From Dyadobacter psychrophilus (GTDB taxonomy: Bacteria; Bacteroidota; Bacteroidia; Cytophagales; Spirosomataceae): 64,000 nucleotides of DNA. This document shows, piece by piece, positions 8,175 to 16,370 of the stretch. Each line of letters starts with the position of its first letter. Position 1 is the stretch's first letter. The notes beneath the pieces were generated by a model. It worked only from the letters and a program-made list of their open reading frames with translations, was not told the origin of the DNA and searched no databases. Location: the NCBI RefSeq assembly GCF_900167945.1, contig NZ_FUZA01000001.1, positions 1,116,001 through 1,180,000 of the forward strand, in the 5' to 3' direction. The position numbers and the translations under genes are program-made.

Positions 8175-8867
8175 TTACGGCGTGATCACATTGAGATACT
8201 GCGCCACCTCGAAACTAATGTAAACGTCCCTGTGACTAACTTCTACCAACGGTGAAACCGGCAGCGGAATGGGCAGGCTTTCGTCAAAATTGTTCTGGAT
8301 TTTTGGCGTAGGCACGGCGACGCGGATTGTGTCGGGATAAGAACGGATCAGCGAAATAGGCCCATCAACGGAAATGAGTGATGGCGAAACATTGATAATG
8401 CTTGAAATAACATATCCATCGCGAATGTTAATGGCCGCGCTGTCGACCCGGATAGGAATTATCTTTCTGATTTTTCGCTCAAAATTCAATTCAAAAGTAT
8501 CGGCGATGACATAATTCACATGCAGGTTGGGAAACAATTCTGTGATCTGGTCCGTCAATGTTGTTGAGTTAATAAAACTCGCTTCATTCGGATTGTTCAC
8601 CTTGTAAACCACCGGATTAGCATTAAAATTAAGCCAGGATTTTTGCAGTAACGTCCAGCCGTCGCCCGATACATTCACAGAAATTCTTTTGGGCAAAGGC
8701 TGCATAGGAACAAAGGCCGAATTGTCGTATTCAATGTCAAGCGGATAATTGAGCTTGATCGAATAATTATCCTTGTTCAATACATTCATTAACCAAAAAA
8801 AAGAGGCTGCCAGAATGCATACGAAGAAGGTCTTAACTTTATTTTGGCCTGATGGTACGTTACTCAC
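8175..8867 (-). CDS. YbbR-like domain protein
   Basis: Membrane-anchored extracytoplasmic protein. A short n-region is followed by one hydrophobic segment (VKTFFVCILAASFFWLMNVL), then repeated beta-rich YbbR-like units with phrases such as PKRISVNVSGDGW and SPSLISVDGPISLI. In Firmicutes, YbbR/CdaR proteins regulate the cyclic-di-AMP synthase CdaA; whether that holds here is unknown. I prefer the GTG at 8867 (SNVPSGQNKVKTF); another GTG at 8891 would add eight residues. It lies between yajC and coaE, a conserved order in Bacteroidota. Confidence 0.85.
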   Translation of the reverse strand: MSNVPSGQNKVKTFFVCILAASFFWLMNVLNKDNYSIKLNYPLDIEYDNSAFVPMQPLPKRISVNVSGDGWTLLQKSWLNFNANPVVYKVNNPNEASFINSTTLTDQITELFPNLHVNYVIADTFELNFERKIRKIIPIRVDSAAINIRDGYVISSIINVSPSLISVDGPISLIRSYPDTIRVAVPTPKIQNNFDESLPIPLPVSPLVEVSHRDVYISFEVAQYLNVITP

Positions 8868-8918
8868 AGCAAAAAAATTGAAAATACACACATTACAATG
8901 TGTGCCGTTTATAATTAC

Positions 8919-9221
8919 TTACGCGGCAATCGTACGCGCAACCGCTGATTTGTCCACCGTAAGTTTCACTCCCTTATCCAATTCCAGCGTAACAGTAGTG
9001 TCTTCAACTGTATAAACCCGGGCATGGATCCCTCCTATTGTAACGACCTGATCTCCTTTTTTAAGATTGCCAAGAAGCTCTTTTTGCTCTTTTTGCTTTT
9101 TTTGCTGCGGACGGATCATGAAAAAATAAAATACACCAATGATACCAACCCACATGATAACCTGGTAAATCATGGCTTCTGAACCGCCGGATGCTGCTTG
9201 TGCTAAAATGGAAAACTTCAT
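8919..9221 (-). CDS. yajC: preprotein translocase subunit YajC
   Basis: Small inner-membrane protein of 100 residues that associates with SecDF of the Sec export machinery. A single membrane span (about residues 19-37, with VGIIGVFYFFMIRPQQKKQKE) precedes the family block GDQVVTIGGIHARV. It lies in the nusB-coaE operon between the DUF1573 lipoprotein and the YbbR-like gene. Confidence 0.95.
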   Translation of the reverse strand: MKFSILAQAASGGSEAMIYQVIMWVGIIGVFYFFMIRPQQKKQKEQKELLGNLKKGDQVVTIGGIHARVYTVEDTTVTLELDKGVKLTVDKSAVARTIAA

Positions 9222-9272
9222 TGTAATGGATGGATTAGTAAGTTGTTAACCTTTCGGTTGTGATAGGGAAAG

Positions 9273-9713
9273 TCAATTGAGTGTGTCGGGTTTGGGAGCT
9301 GCATTTACAATTCCTCTTAACCTGAGTTCCGTGTAAGCCGGCTCGGTGTTGGCATAAACCGTGATGGTTTTTACCTGCGGACCGGTCTTGTTTTTGCTGT
9401 CAAAACGCACCTTAATGCTGGCAGTCTGCTTCGGCCCGATCGGATCTTTGGGCCATTCGGGTGTAGTGCAGCCGCAAGATGAAGTGATATTATTGAGTAT
9501 CAAGGGATATTCGCCATCATTCCTGAATTTGAAATCATGCTCCACGATCGCGCCTTCCTGAATTGTTCCAAATTCATAGGTTGAACTATCACTCAAAGTA
9601 AAAACAGGCATCTTTGAGTCTGCCTGTTTTGAATCTTCTTTGTTATCGCTTTTGGAACAACTGGAAAGTGTTAGTGCAATTCCCAATAAAAAAACCAATG
9701 ATCGCATTTTCAT
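9273..9713 (-). CDS. DUF1573 domain lipoprotein
   Basis: Exported protein of 146 residues. A lipoprotein signal (FLLGIALTLSSCS, Cys near residue 19) is followed by a single DUF1573 immunoglobulin-like domain with the diagnostic block TSSCGCTTPEWP near residues 83-94 and a KTITVYAN strand. DUF1573 proteins are abundant in Bacteroidota and their role is unknown. It has the usual place in the nusB operon, 10 bases after ytxH and 51 before yajC. Confidence 0.88.
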   Translation of the reverse strand: MKMRSLVFLLGIALTLSSCSKSDNKEDSKQADSKMPVFTLSDSSTYEFGTIQEGAIVEHDFKFRNDGEYPLILNNITSSCGCTTPEWPKDPIGPKQTASIKVRFDSKNKTGPQVKTITVYANTEPAYTELRLRGIVNAAPKPDTLN

Positions 9714-9723
9714 AGGAAATAAA

Positions 9724-10026
9724 TCAACTGGCCTGACCTTTGATTTGCGCCATCAGGCGATCCACGTCTTCAAGTAATTTTTCGGCTTTTTCGCGTGCAT
9801 CGTTTACCACACGCTCTCCTTCTGTTTTTGTAAAATTGTCAGGCTGATCTTTTTTCTCAACCAGATCTTCAATTACGTCTTTTAATTTTTCTCTGTATTT
9901 AGACAATCTGTATGTCAATTGCGTGCGCAGAACCTCTCCTTTATCAGGTGCATAGAGGATCCCGAGGGCAGCGCCCGTGACACAACCTGTCAAAAATGCG
10001 ATTAAACTATTGCTGGTCTTACTCAT
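9724..10026 (-). CDS. YtxH domain protein
   Basis: Protein of 100 residues with one N-terminal hydrophobic, glycine-rich segment (LIAFLTGCVTGAALGILYAPDKG) that is the YtxH hallmark. A long charged helix follows that probably forms a coiled coil (KLKDVIEDLVEKKD, EKAEKLLEDVDRLMAQIK). Members are often stress-linked membrane proteins, and their molecular role is not established. It sits 35 bases downstream of nusB in the same operon. Confidence 0.8.
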   Translation of the reverse strand: MSKTSNSLIAFLTGCVTGAALGILYAPDKGEVLRTQLTYRLSKYREKLKDVIEDLVEKKDQPDNFTKTEGERVVNDAREKAEKLLEDVDRLMAQIKGQAS

Positions 10027-10061
10027 GACATTTGGTTTTTAGCTGTAAAAATTGCGGCAGC

Positions 10062-11228
10062 TTATTTGTTATCTATCAATCCGCGTCCGCTTTTTCTGAT
10101 TACGCCTTCCTTGGCTAATTTAACAGAAAGAACGTCCAGGACACCATTTACAAACTTACCGCTTTTTGGCGTACTGTACCTTTTTGCAATTTCAATAAAC
10201 TCGTTGATGGTTACTTTTACGGGAATTCCCGGAAAATGGATCAACTCGGCGAGTGCCGTTTTCAGGATGATCAGATCAACCAGCGCGATCCGGTCGAGTT
10301 CCCAGTTTTTAAGGTGTTCGTCCAGATAACCATCATACTGATCACTTTCTTCAACCACGATCCGGCAAAGTTCTTCAACAAAAAAGCGATCTTCTTCCCA
10401 ATCTTTTGTTAATGGTGAAAGCTGAAAAGTAGCAGCATTGTCTGCTGATCTCAATGTTTTGATAGCCAGACTTCTGATTAACTCACTGTGATCGACCCAG
10501 TAAAGATCGCGTTGTTCGAGATAGTCAAGAGGCACTTCATGCTTCAATATCACTTGTCTTAAAACATGCTGCACAATGGCTTGGTCTTCTTCCTGCGTAT
10601 GTGATGCATTTTTGCAATAAGCTGTATATTCCTCGTCCTTCCGCAAAGCTTCGCGATAGATTTTTCGGATAAGGTTCATTTCATTACTCCAATTGATCCC
10701 GTTCCTGATAATTTCTTCTTCCAGTGTTTTATCAGCCATCAAAACCTTTATAACACTGTTAGAATCGAGGCCTCCGTCTTTTGGAAAAGGTGCTTCCGGA
10801 TCGTCGTATCTTCTTTCACGGTCAATCTTAGCCTGATGCGAAAGTTCGATCAGCATGGATAAAACCCGGATAAAATCCACGTAAATTGATTCCGTTTCAT
10901 TCAAAACCCGGCGAACCATCTTCTCTCCATCTGAAATTGTTTGTCTGCTGTATGCTTCAAAAGCGCTCCTTGCGACTTTGATCACCTGCTCCGGAAGTTC
11001 CTCATCTTCATTGGGTTTCCCGTGTTTGATAAATTCATCGAGGGTGATCCCGGCAAGCTTTCTCATTCCTGCCAATTTGGTCCTGTTCTGAGGCTCCATC
11101 GAATTGAGATCAGGCTGAAAAGCCGCTTCAATGTGGTCTAAGGCCAGTAATCGGTTGGCATCTGTGGTAAGCTGACGGGCATAAAGCGCCTGAACCGCCT
11201 TAGTTCTTAATAATCTTCTATTCAGCAT
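10062..11228 (-). CDS. nusB: transcription antitermination factor NusB (long form)
   Basis: RNA-binding factor that joins NusE and others on boxA RNA for antitermination of rRNA transcripts. The protein has 388 residues because Bacteroidota NusB carries a long N-terminal helical extension. The conserved NusB domain is at the C-terminus (about 255-380), with WELDRIALVDLIILKTALAEL, VTINEFIEIAKRYSTPKSGKFVNG and VLDVL. I start at the ATG giving MLNRRLLRTKAVQALYA, the family start; an in-frame start at 11240 adds four residues. It is the first gene of the minus-strand operon ending with coaE. Confidence 0.92.
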   Translation of the reverse strand: MLNRRLLRTKAVQALYARQLTTDANRLLALDHIEAAFQPDLNSMEPQNRTKLAGMRKLAGITLDEFIKHGKPNEDEELPEQVIKVARSAFEAYSRQTISDGEKMVRRVLNETESIYVDFIRVLSMLIELSHQAKIDRERRYDDPEAPFPKDGGLDSNSVIKVLMADKTLEEEIIRNGINWSNEMNLIRKIYREALRKDEEYTAYCKNASHTQEEDQAIVQHVLRQVILKHEVPLDYLEQRDLYWVDHSELIRSLAIKTLRSADNAATFQLSPLTKDWEEDRFFVEELCRIVVEESDQYDGYLDEHLKNWELDRIALVDLIILKTALAELIHFPGIPVKVTINEFIEIAKRYSTPKSGKFVNGVLDVLSVKLAKEGVIRKSGRGLIDNK

Positions 11229-11472
11229 AAGCCGGAACACTAATTGGATAAAAGGTACAGTAAATCAAAGAACGTATCTGCATTTGGCAAGGTCGTTTGA
11301 ATACTTTCCCCTGCATTTTTTGTTTAAAATTGACCGCAAAAATAGACTATTTTGTTTAGAATCGAAAAAATGAAATGCCGTCTTTTAAATTTGCAACGTT
11401 TTGAAACGATAGGATGTTGGTTAGTTATTGCCCGTCCCGCATAGGAAAATCCGCAGTTTAAAATAATTTATA

Positions 11473-13254
11473 GTGAAAGCATTAAAGTACCTGAACCAGT
11501 ACTTGTGGAAATACAAATGGTATCTGATCCTCGGAACCATTTTTACTATTATTTCTAACCTTTTTGGAATAATCCCGGCCCAGCTGGTCCGGTATGCGCT
11601 GGATCTGGTGGTGGAGACGCTGGACATTTATTATTTGTTCAACGGCGCTGCGCTGCAAACGGAGATGTATGACATTTTCGCTTTCAGCATTCTGCTCTAT
11701 GGCTTATTAATCCTGGCCATGGCGCTTTTGAAAGGAATTTTCCTGTTCCTCGTCCGGCAGACCATCATTGTCATGTCGCGGCACATTGAGTTTGCGTTGA
11801 AAAACGATATTTACCAGCATTACCAAACCTTACCAGCCAGCTTTTTCCGTCGCCACAGCACCGGCGATCTCATGGCGCGGATCTCTGAGGACGTGAGCAA
11901 CGTGCGTATGTATGTCGGGCCTGCATTAATGTACGGCATCAACCTAATTGTACTTTTTTTCCTTGTGATTTCCTACATGCTTTCTGTGAGCACAAAACTG
12001 ACTCTGTATGTTCTGCTGCCTCTTCCGGTGCTTTCAATCAGCGTTTATATCGTTAATAGCATGATCATGAAACGCTCGCAGGAAATTCAAAAGCAGCTTT
12101 CAGGACTTTCGACTTATGTCCAGGAAGCGTTTTCTGGGATCAGGGTGATTAAATCATTTGTTCAGGAAAAACATTCATTCAATAATTTTCAGAAAGAGGC
12201 AGAAAATTTCAAGAATAAATCGCTCAGCCTTACCAAAGTTGACGCGTTCTTTTATCCCGTTATAGTCCTGCTGATCGGGCTAAGCAACATTCTGGTTATT
12301 TTTGTCGGCGGCCAGGAGATTATCAATGGAAATCTTACACCAGGGAACATCACCGAGTTTATTTTATACGTAAATATGCTTACCTGGCCGGTAATGGCGC
12401 TCGGGTGGACCACCAGCCAAATTCAACGCGCAGCGTCATCGCAAACGCGGATCAATGAGTTTTTGAATGAAAAGACGACTTTGGTTTCTACAAAAAATAT
12501 TGAAAAACCGCTGGAAGGCGCAATCACATTCAAACATGTCGGCTTCACCTATCCTGATTCCGGGATCAAGGCCTTGCACGATTTTGACCTGCATGTAAAA
12601 CAAGGTGAATCCGTTGCGATATTAGGAACGACTGGCTCAGGAAAAAGTACATTAGCGCATTTATTATGCCGTCTTTACGATCCGACAGAAGGCGAAATCC
12701 TGATCGACAACATTCCTATGAAGGATTACGACGTACACGCTTATCGCCGTCAAATCGGTTATGTGCCCCAGGATGTTTTCCTTTTTTCAGATTCAATTGA
12801 AAACAATGTTCGTTTCGGAACGACAGATATGCCTTTCGAAAGAATTGAGCAGGCCGTGAAAGATGCTGATTTGTATAATAACATTGTTGATTTTCCGCAA
12901 GGTTACCAGACACTGCTTGGAGAAAGAGGCATAACACTCTCGGGAGGGCAGAAACAACGCCTATCCATTGCCAGGGCCATCGCTCGCGATCCCAAAATCC
13001 TCGTGCTCGATGATTGCCTTTCCGCAGTCGACACTAACACGGAGAACATTATCCTGAACAATATGAAACGCATCATGGACCAGCGGACGTCCGTGATCAT
13101 ATCCCACCGCGTATCATCCGCAAAGCTCGCAGACCGCATTGTTGTATTAGACGAAGGAAAGATCATCGAACAAGGCACCCACACGGAGCTGATGGCACTC
13201 AACAAGGCCTATAAAGAACTGTACGAGAAGCAGTTGGTTGCGGAAGAGGCTTAG
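11473..13254 (+). CDS. ABC-type exporter, fused membrane and ATPase domains
   Basis: Half-transporter of 593 residues that should work as a dimer in the inner membrane, of the MsbA/MDR-like lipid or drug exporter family. Six predicted spans fill residues 1-320. The ATPase has Walker A GTTGSGKST near 386, the signature LSGGQKQRL near 489 and Walker B ILVLDDCLSAVD near 510. Translation starts at a GTG (MKALKYLNQYLWKYKW). It stands alone, divergent from nusB across a 244-base AT-rich gap. The substrate cannot be read from the sequence. Confidence 0.9.
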   Translation: MKALKYLNQYLWKYKWYLILGTIFTIISNLFGIIPAQLVRYALDLVVETLDIYYLFNGAALQTEMYDIFAFSILLYGLLILAMALLKGIFLFLVRQTIIVMSRHIEFALKNDIYQHYQTLPASFFRRHSTGDLMARISEDVSNVRMYVGPALMYGINLIVLFFLVISYMLSVSTKLTLYVLLPLPVLSISVYIVNSMIMKRSQEIQKQLSGLSTYVQEAFSGIRVIKSFVQEKHSFNNFQKEAENFKNKSLSLTKVDAFFYPVIVLLIGLSNILVIFVGGQEIINGNLTPGNITEFILYVNMLTWPVMALGWTTSQIQRAASSQTRINEFLNEKTTLVSTKNIEKPLEGAITFKHVGFTYPDSGIKALHDFDLHVKQGESVAILGTTGSGKSTLAHLLCRLYDPTEGEILIDNIPMKDYDVHAYRRQIGYVPQDVFLFSDSIENNVRFGTTDMPFERIEQAVKDADLYNNIVDFPQGYQTLLGERGITLSGGQKQRLSIARAIARDPKILVLDDCLSAVDTNTENIILNNMKRIMDQRTSVIISHRVSSAKLADRIVVLDEGKIIEQGTHTELMALNKAYKELYEKQLVAEEA

Positions 13255-13319
13255 GTTACATCTTTGAGACAATAATTCTCAGATGTTCGTATATTTATAG
13301 CGCTTTACTTGCAAGAATT

Positions 13320-13532
13320 ATGAGACAGACCATAACAGTTGACATCATTAATGAAAAGGCGCTCAATCTTTTGATGGATATGGAGCGCCTCGAACTAATT
13401 AGTTTGAGAAGAGAACGGGACAACTTGCCAACAAATAATTCGAAAGTCGCCAAGTATAAAGGAGGAATGTCTAAACAGTCGATACAGCATGTTGACAAGC
13501 AGTTAGACGAACTCCGTGGAGGATGGGAATAA
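13320..13532 (+). CDS. VapB-like antitoxin of a broken VapBC module
   Basis: Protein of 70 residues. A beta-strand start (MRQTITVDIINEKALNLLMDME) is followed by a charged middle and a tail KYKGGMSKQSIQHVDKQLDE ending in GGWE. This pattern resembles small antitoxins found upstream of PIN-domain toxins in Bacteroidota. The strongest support is the context: its stop overlaps by ten bases a second start (ATGGGAATAA at 13523-13532) that opens a PIN-type N-terminus. The partner toxin is cut off after 13 codons, so this antitoxin is an orphan. Confidence 0.7.
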   Translation: MRQTITVDIINEKALNLLMDMERLELISLRRERDNLPTNNSKVAKYKGGMSKQSIQHVDKQLDELRGGWE

Positions 13533-13564
13533 AATATCTCTGGGACACCAACACGGCTATTTAA
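13523..13564 (+). pseudogene. vapC toxin 5' stump (13 codons)
   Basis: The frame beginning at 13523 reads MGIKYLWDTNTAI then TAA. A beta strand followed by DTN is the standard start of PIN-domain toxins, where the Asp is the first catalytic metal ligand. The remainder of the roughly 130-residue domain is absent; the sequence passes directly into the 3' end of the convergent repressor gene, whose stop codon (complement of 13557-13559) lies inside this stump. This marks a deletion or rearrangement junction at about 13560. Confidence 0.7.
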
Positions 13565-14333
13565 GAACGACATCCTTTACCAGCTTCTTCATCTCCTCTT
13601 TCAATTCCTTCATTTCCGAATGCAAACTCAGCAGGCTAACTGGCTGATTATCTGCTTCAAGGTCAAAAGTTAACTTGCTGTTCACGATCCAGATTTCTTT
13701 GATTTCATTGCGATCAAGCCGGATCGGGCTGTATTCGGAATTGGACGAGATCAGATCCACAAAAGTTGACCCGCTTTCCTGCCTTATCTTTTTTACCAAA
13801 ATACTGTCGACCGTGACAACAACATAAATCTGCTTGGGATTTACATCTTCCCAATCATCCAACGCCCTGCCAACAATCCATTCGCCCGAATGCAACACTG
13901 GTAACATACTATCCCCTTCTACCTGAAACCCCCTGAATGTTGCATTCCGATACTCGGGAAGCGGAATTGTGAAAGCCGGCAAGCTTTCAAACCACTGTGC
14001 ATCACCGATGTTATTAGGATAGCCCGCAGCAGCTTTGGCACTTACCAGCACGATGTTGTCCTTACCGGCATTATCAACAGTGACGACTTTTGGGCTCATT
14101 AACAGCTTATCAGCTTGCAAATATTTCTGCTTGCTATCACCGAAAAGCCACAACGGATTGATGTGATACTTTTTCAGCAGCTCTTTCACGACCTGCCCGG
14201 GAATGCGTGTCCTGCCTCTTTCAATATCCGCCGTGGTGGCACTAATGCCCAGCTCATCCGCAAACGCGGATTGGGTCAGATTTAACTCCTCCCTTATTTG
14301 CTTAAAACGCTTGAACTCTTCGTCGATTTGCAT
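13557..14333 (-). CDS. LexA-like autocleaving repressor (XRE HTH + S24 peptidase)
   Basis: Cytoplasmic repressor of 258 residues. An N-terminal XRE-type helix-turn-helix (about 8-60) with LTQSAFADELGISATTADIE is followed by a Peptidase S24 domain. The Ala-Gly cleavage site is A103-G104 in AKAAAGYP, the nucleophile is Ser142 in GDSMLP, and the general base is Lys181 or 182 in ILVKKIR. The last 20 residues form a probable coiled coil. By family knowledge, RecA filaments on damaged DNA should trigger self-cleavage. It is divergent from a Y-family polymerase gene with three repeated sites between them, so it very likely represses that cassette and itself. Its stop lies inside the vapC stump. Confidence 0.88.
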   Translation of the reverse strand: MQIDEEFKRFKQIREELNLTQSAFADELGISATTADIERGRTRIPGQVVKELLKKYHINPLWLFGDSKQKYLQADKLLMSPKVVTVDNAGKDNIVLVSAKAAAGYPNNIGDAQWFESLPAFTIPLPEYRNATFRGFQVEGDSMLPVLHSGEWIVGRALDDWEDVNPKQIYVVVTVDSILVKKIRQESGSTFVDLISSNSEYSPIRLDRNEIKEIWIVNSKLTFDLEADNQPVSLLSLHSEMKELKEEMKKLVKDVVLK

Positions 14334-14394
14334 GTTCGGCTGATCAAGTCAAAAATTGGTAACTCCTTATCAATAGCAAACATACGAAATTTTT

Positions 14395-14446
14395 GGAATA
14401 TTTCCTTTTCTTTTTTGGATATGCTCCATATATTTGGAAATAATCC
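14395..14446. promoter_or_regulatory. three GGA-N5-TCC operator sites in the divergent promoter
   Basis: Three dyads with identical half-sites and spacing stand in the gap between the repressor and polymerase genes: GGAATATTTCC at 14395-14405, GGATATGCTCC at 14417-14427 and GGAAATAATCC at 14436-14446. Each is preceded by TTT, and the last two are followed by ATA. Centre spacing is 22 and 19 bases. They are the obvious candidate binding sites for the S24 repressor. Confidence 0.7.
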
Positions 14447-14472
14447 ATATTTTTGTAAAAATTCCAAACCAA

Positions 14473-15702
14473 ATGGATCGCACGATATTACACCTGGACC
14501 TGGATACATTTTTTGTTTCGGTTGAGCGAAAGCATGATAGTCGACTGAATAACCGGCCGGTCCTCGTGGGCGGAACCGGTGACCGTGGCGTGGTAGCAGC
14601 ATGCAGTTATGAAACCAGGCCTTTCGGCGTCCATTCAGGTATGTCCATGAAAATGGCACGCATGCTTTGCCCGGAAGCAACAATCATCCGGGGAGACGGC
14701 GGTATGTATTCCGATGAATCCAAGATAGTGTCCCAAATCATCGCTGAAACAGTGCCTGTGTTTGAAAAAGCCAGTATTGACGAGTTTTATGCGGATCTGT
14801 CGGGGATGGATAAGTTCTTTGGCAGTTATCAGCTGGCTACGGAGCTTAGGCAACGCATCAAGCGCGAAAGCGGCCTGCCCATTTCCTGCGGACTTTCCAC
14901 CAGCAAGGTCGTTTCCAAAGTTGCGACTGGTGAAGCAAAGCCCGATAATCATAAGAAAATAGAGGCCGGAGCCGAAAAAAGCTTCCTTGCGCCTATGCAC
15001 GTGCAAAAGATCCCGATGGTTGGAGAGAAAACGAATAAGGTGTTGTATGATATGGGGGTTAAATACGTGAAAACGATTCAGGAAATGCCAGTCGAAATGA
15101 TGGGTGAAATACTAGGAAAAAACGGCATACTACTCTGGAATAGGGCAAACGGGCTGGACAACTCCCCTATTGTTCCATTTCATGAGCGCAAATCCATTTC
15201 CAATGAGCGGACATTCGGCAAAGACACGGGGGACGTGAAAAGAATGCGGGAAATGCTGAGGGCTATGGGTGAAAATCTGGCGTACCAGCTTCGTAATGGC
15301 AATAAACTCACCTCATGCGTCTCCGTAAAAATCCGCTATTCGGATTTCAACACGGTGTCAAAGCAAGTGAAAATTCCATACACCTCTGCTGACCATACAT
15401 TGATCCCACAAATTGAAAGGTTATTCGACCTGCTGCATAACCGGAGGATGATGGTGAGGCTTGTTGGGGTAAATTTCAGTGATCTTGTTACAGGAAGTCA
15501 TCAGATCAACATGTTTGATGACTCCGAGGAAAAGCTAAACCTTTATCAAGCAATGGATTATATCAGGAACCGATATGGCACCGATAACCGGGGAAATTCT
15601 ATTTTAAGCTGGGGCACCACCATCGGCATCCCTAACATTTCAAGTATGGGAAACCCATTCAACGGCGACCCACCCATTATCCCAGCGCATCGCAATGCTT
15701 GA
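14473..15702 (+). CDS. Y-family DNA polymerase (DinB/ImuB-like)
   Basis: Translesion polymerase of 409 residues. DLDTFFVSVER near the N-terminus carries the first catalytic Asp, and KASIDEFYADLSG near residue 100 holds the Asp-Glu pair, so the active site looks intact, unlike typical catalytically dead ImuB. CSYETRPFGVHSGMSM is a further family block. QINMFDD near residue 352 could bind the sliding clamp. ATG 14473 (MDRTILHLDLD) fits the family start and leaves the three operator sites upstream in non-coding DNA; a start at 14434 would run through one. Together with the DnaE-type polymerase downstream it forms a probable damage-inducible mutagenesis cassette. Confidence 0.9.
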   Translation: MDRTILHLDLDTFFVSVERKHDSRLNNRPVLVGGTGDRGVVAACSYETRPFGVHSGMSMKMARMLCPEATIIRGDGGMYSDESKIVSQIIAETVPVFEKASIDEFYADLSGMDKFFGSYQLATELRQRIKRESGLPISCGLSTSKVVSKVATGEAKPDNHKKIEAGAEKSFLAPMHVQKIPMVGEKTNKVLYDMGVKYVKTIQEMPVEMMGEILGKNGILLWNRANGLDNSPIVPFHERKSISNERTFGKDTGDVKRMREMLRAMGENLAYQLRNGNKLTSCVSVKIRYSDFNTVSKQVKIPYTSADHTLIPQIERLFDLLHNRRMMVRLVGVNFSDLVTGSHQINMFDDSEEKLNLYQAMDYIRNRYGTDNRGNSILSWGTTIGIPNISSMGNPFNGDPPIIPAHRNA

Positions 15703-15723
15703 TTCGCTCAACGAAAAGACAAC

Positions 15724-16029
15724 TTACGCCGCCTGATGTTCTAATGTTTTTATATTCTTTAAATCCTGAGAAATCAAATGTTGTTCTTCCTCCAAATCAA
15801 AATCATCCTGCAACCCAAGCCAGAATTTAGGTGTGGTTCCAAAATATTTACTGAAACGGAGCGCCGTGTCTGCCGTTATCCTCCGACGCCCTTTAATAAT
15901 CTCACTAACCCTGGTTTGAGGGATAGCAGTGTCTTTGGCTAGCTTATAGGCCGAAATTCCCAGCGGAATTAAAAACTCTTCCGAAAGGATTTCGCCAGGA
16001 TGAATATTATTAAGTTTTTCCATCGCCAT
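15724..16029 (-). CDS. higA: HigA-type antitoxin (XRE)
   Basis: Antidote protein of 101 residues. NNIHPGEILSEEFLIPLGIS is the diagnostic HigA/VapI start, followed by a helix-turn-helix with QTRVSEIIKGRRRITADTA and the family phrase FWLGLQDDFDLE. It binds the toxin encoded just upstream and should repress the module. The toxin gene comes first with a 3-base gap, the order typical of higBA. The pair lies antisense between the two polymerase genes of the mutagenesis cassette. Confidence 0.9.
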   Translation of the reverse strand: MAMEKLNNIHPGEILSEEFLIPLGISAYKLAKDTAIPQTRVSEIIKGRRRITADTALRFSKYFGTTPKFWLGLQDDFDLEEEQHLISQDLKNIKTLEHQAA

Positions 16030-16032
16030 TAT

Positions 16033-16317
16033 TTAATGATAGTCTACAACACTAACCTCGGATGCATTTCCCTCCTGCCACAAAAAAACAATTCGCCATT
16101 GATCATTAATTCTGATACTATAAAAGTCCTTCATTTTACCAGAAAGTTTTTCCAAGCGATTGGAAGGAGGAATTCGAAGGTCGGCCAGATTTTGAGAGTT
16201 ATTAAGCATCCTAAGTTTTCTTCGACCAATTTCCTGAATTTCGATTGGCATATTCTTAACCCTCTCTCCTATCCATATTTTCTCAGTGTCTTTGGACGAA
16301 AAACTAATAATCATATC
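16033..16317 (-). CDS. higB: HigB-type toxin (RelE/ParE superfamily)
   Basis: Predicted ribosome-dependent mRNA endonuclease of 94 residues. The start MIISFSSKDTEKIWIGERV and the block RIPPSNRLEKLSGKMKDFYSIRINDQWRIVF are characteristic of HigB. The basic residues of the latter line the active site in the family. An in-frame start at 16338 would add seven non-conserved residues. It ends 3 bases before higA. Full length argues for an active module. Confidence 0.9.
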   Translation of the reverse strand, partial: DMIISFSSKDTEKIWIGERVKNMPIEIQEIGRRKLRMLNNSQNLADLRIPPSNRLEKLSGKMKDFYSIRINDQWRIVFLWQEGNASEVSVVDYH

Positions 16318-16370
16318 GTAGTGCGTTAGTAACGTCAAAAGTAAGTAAAAAAGTTTATTTCCAATATACC

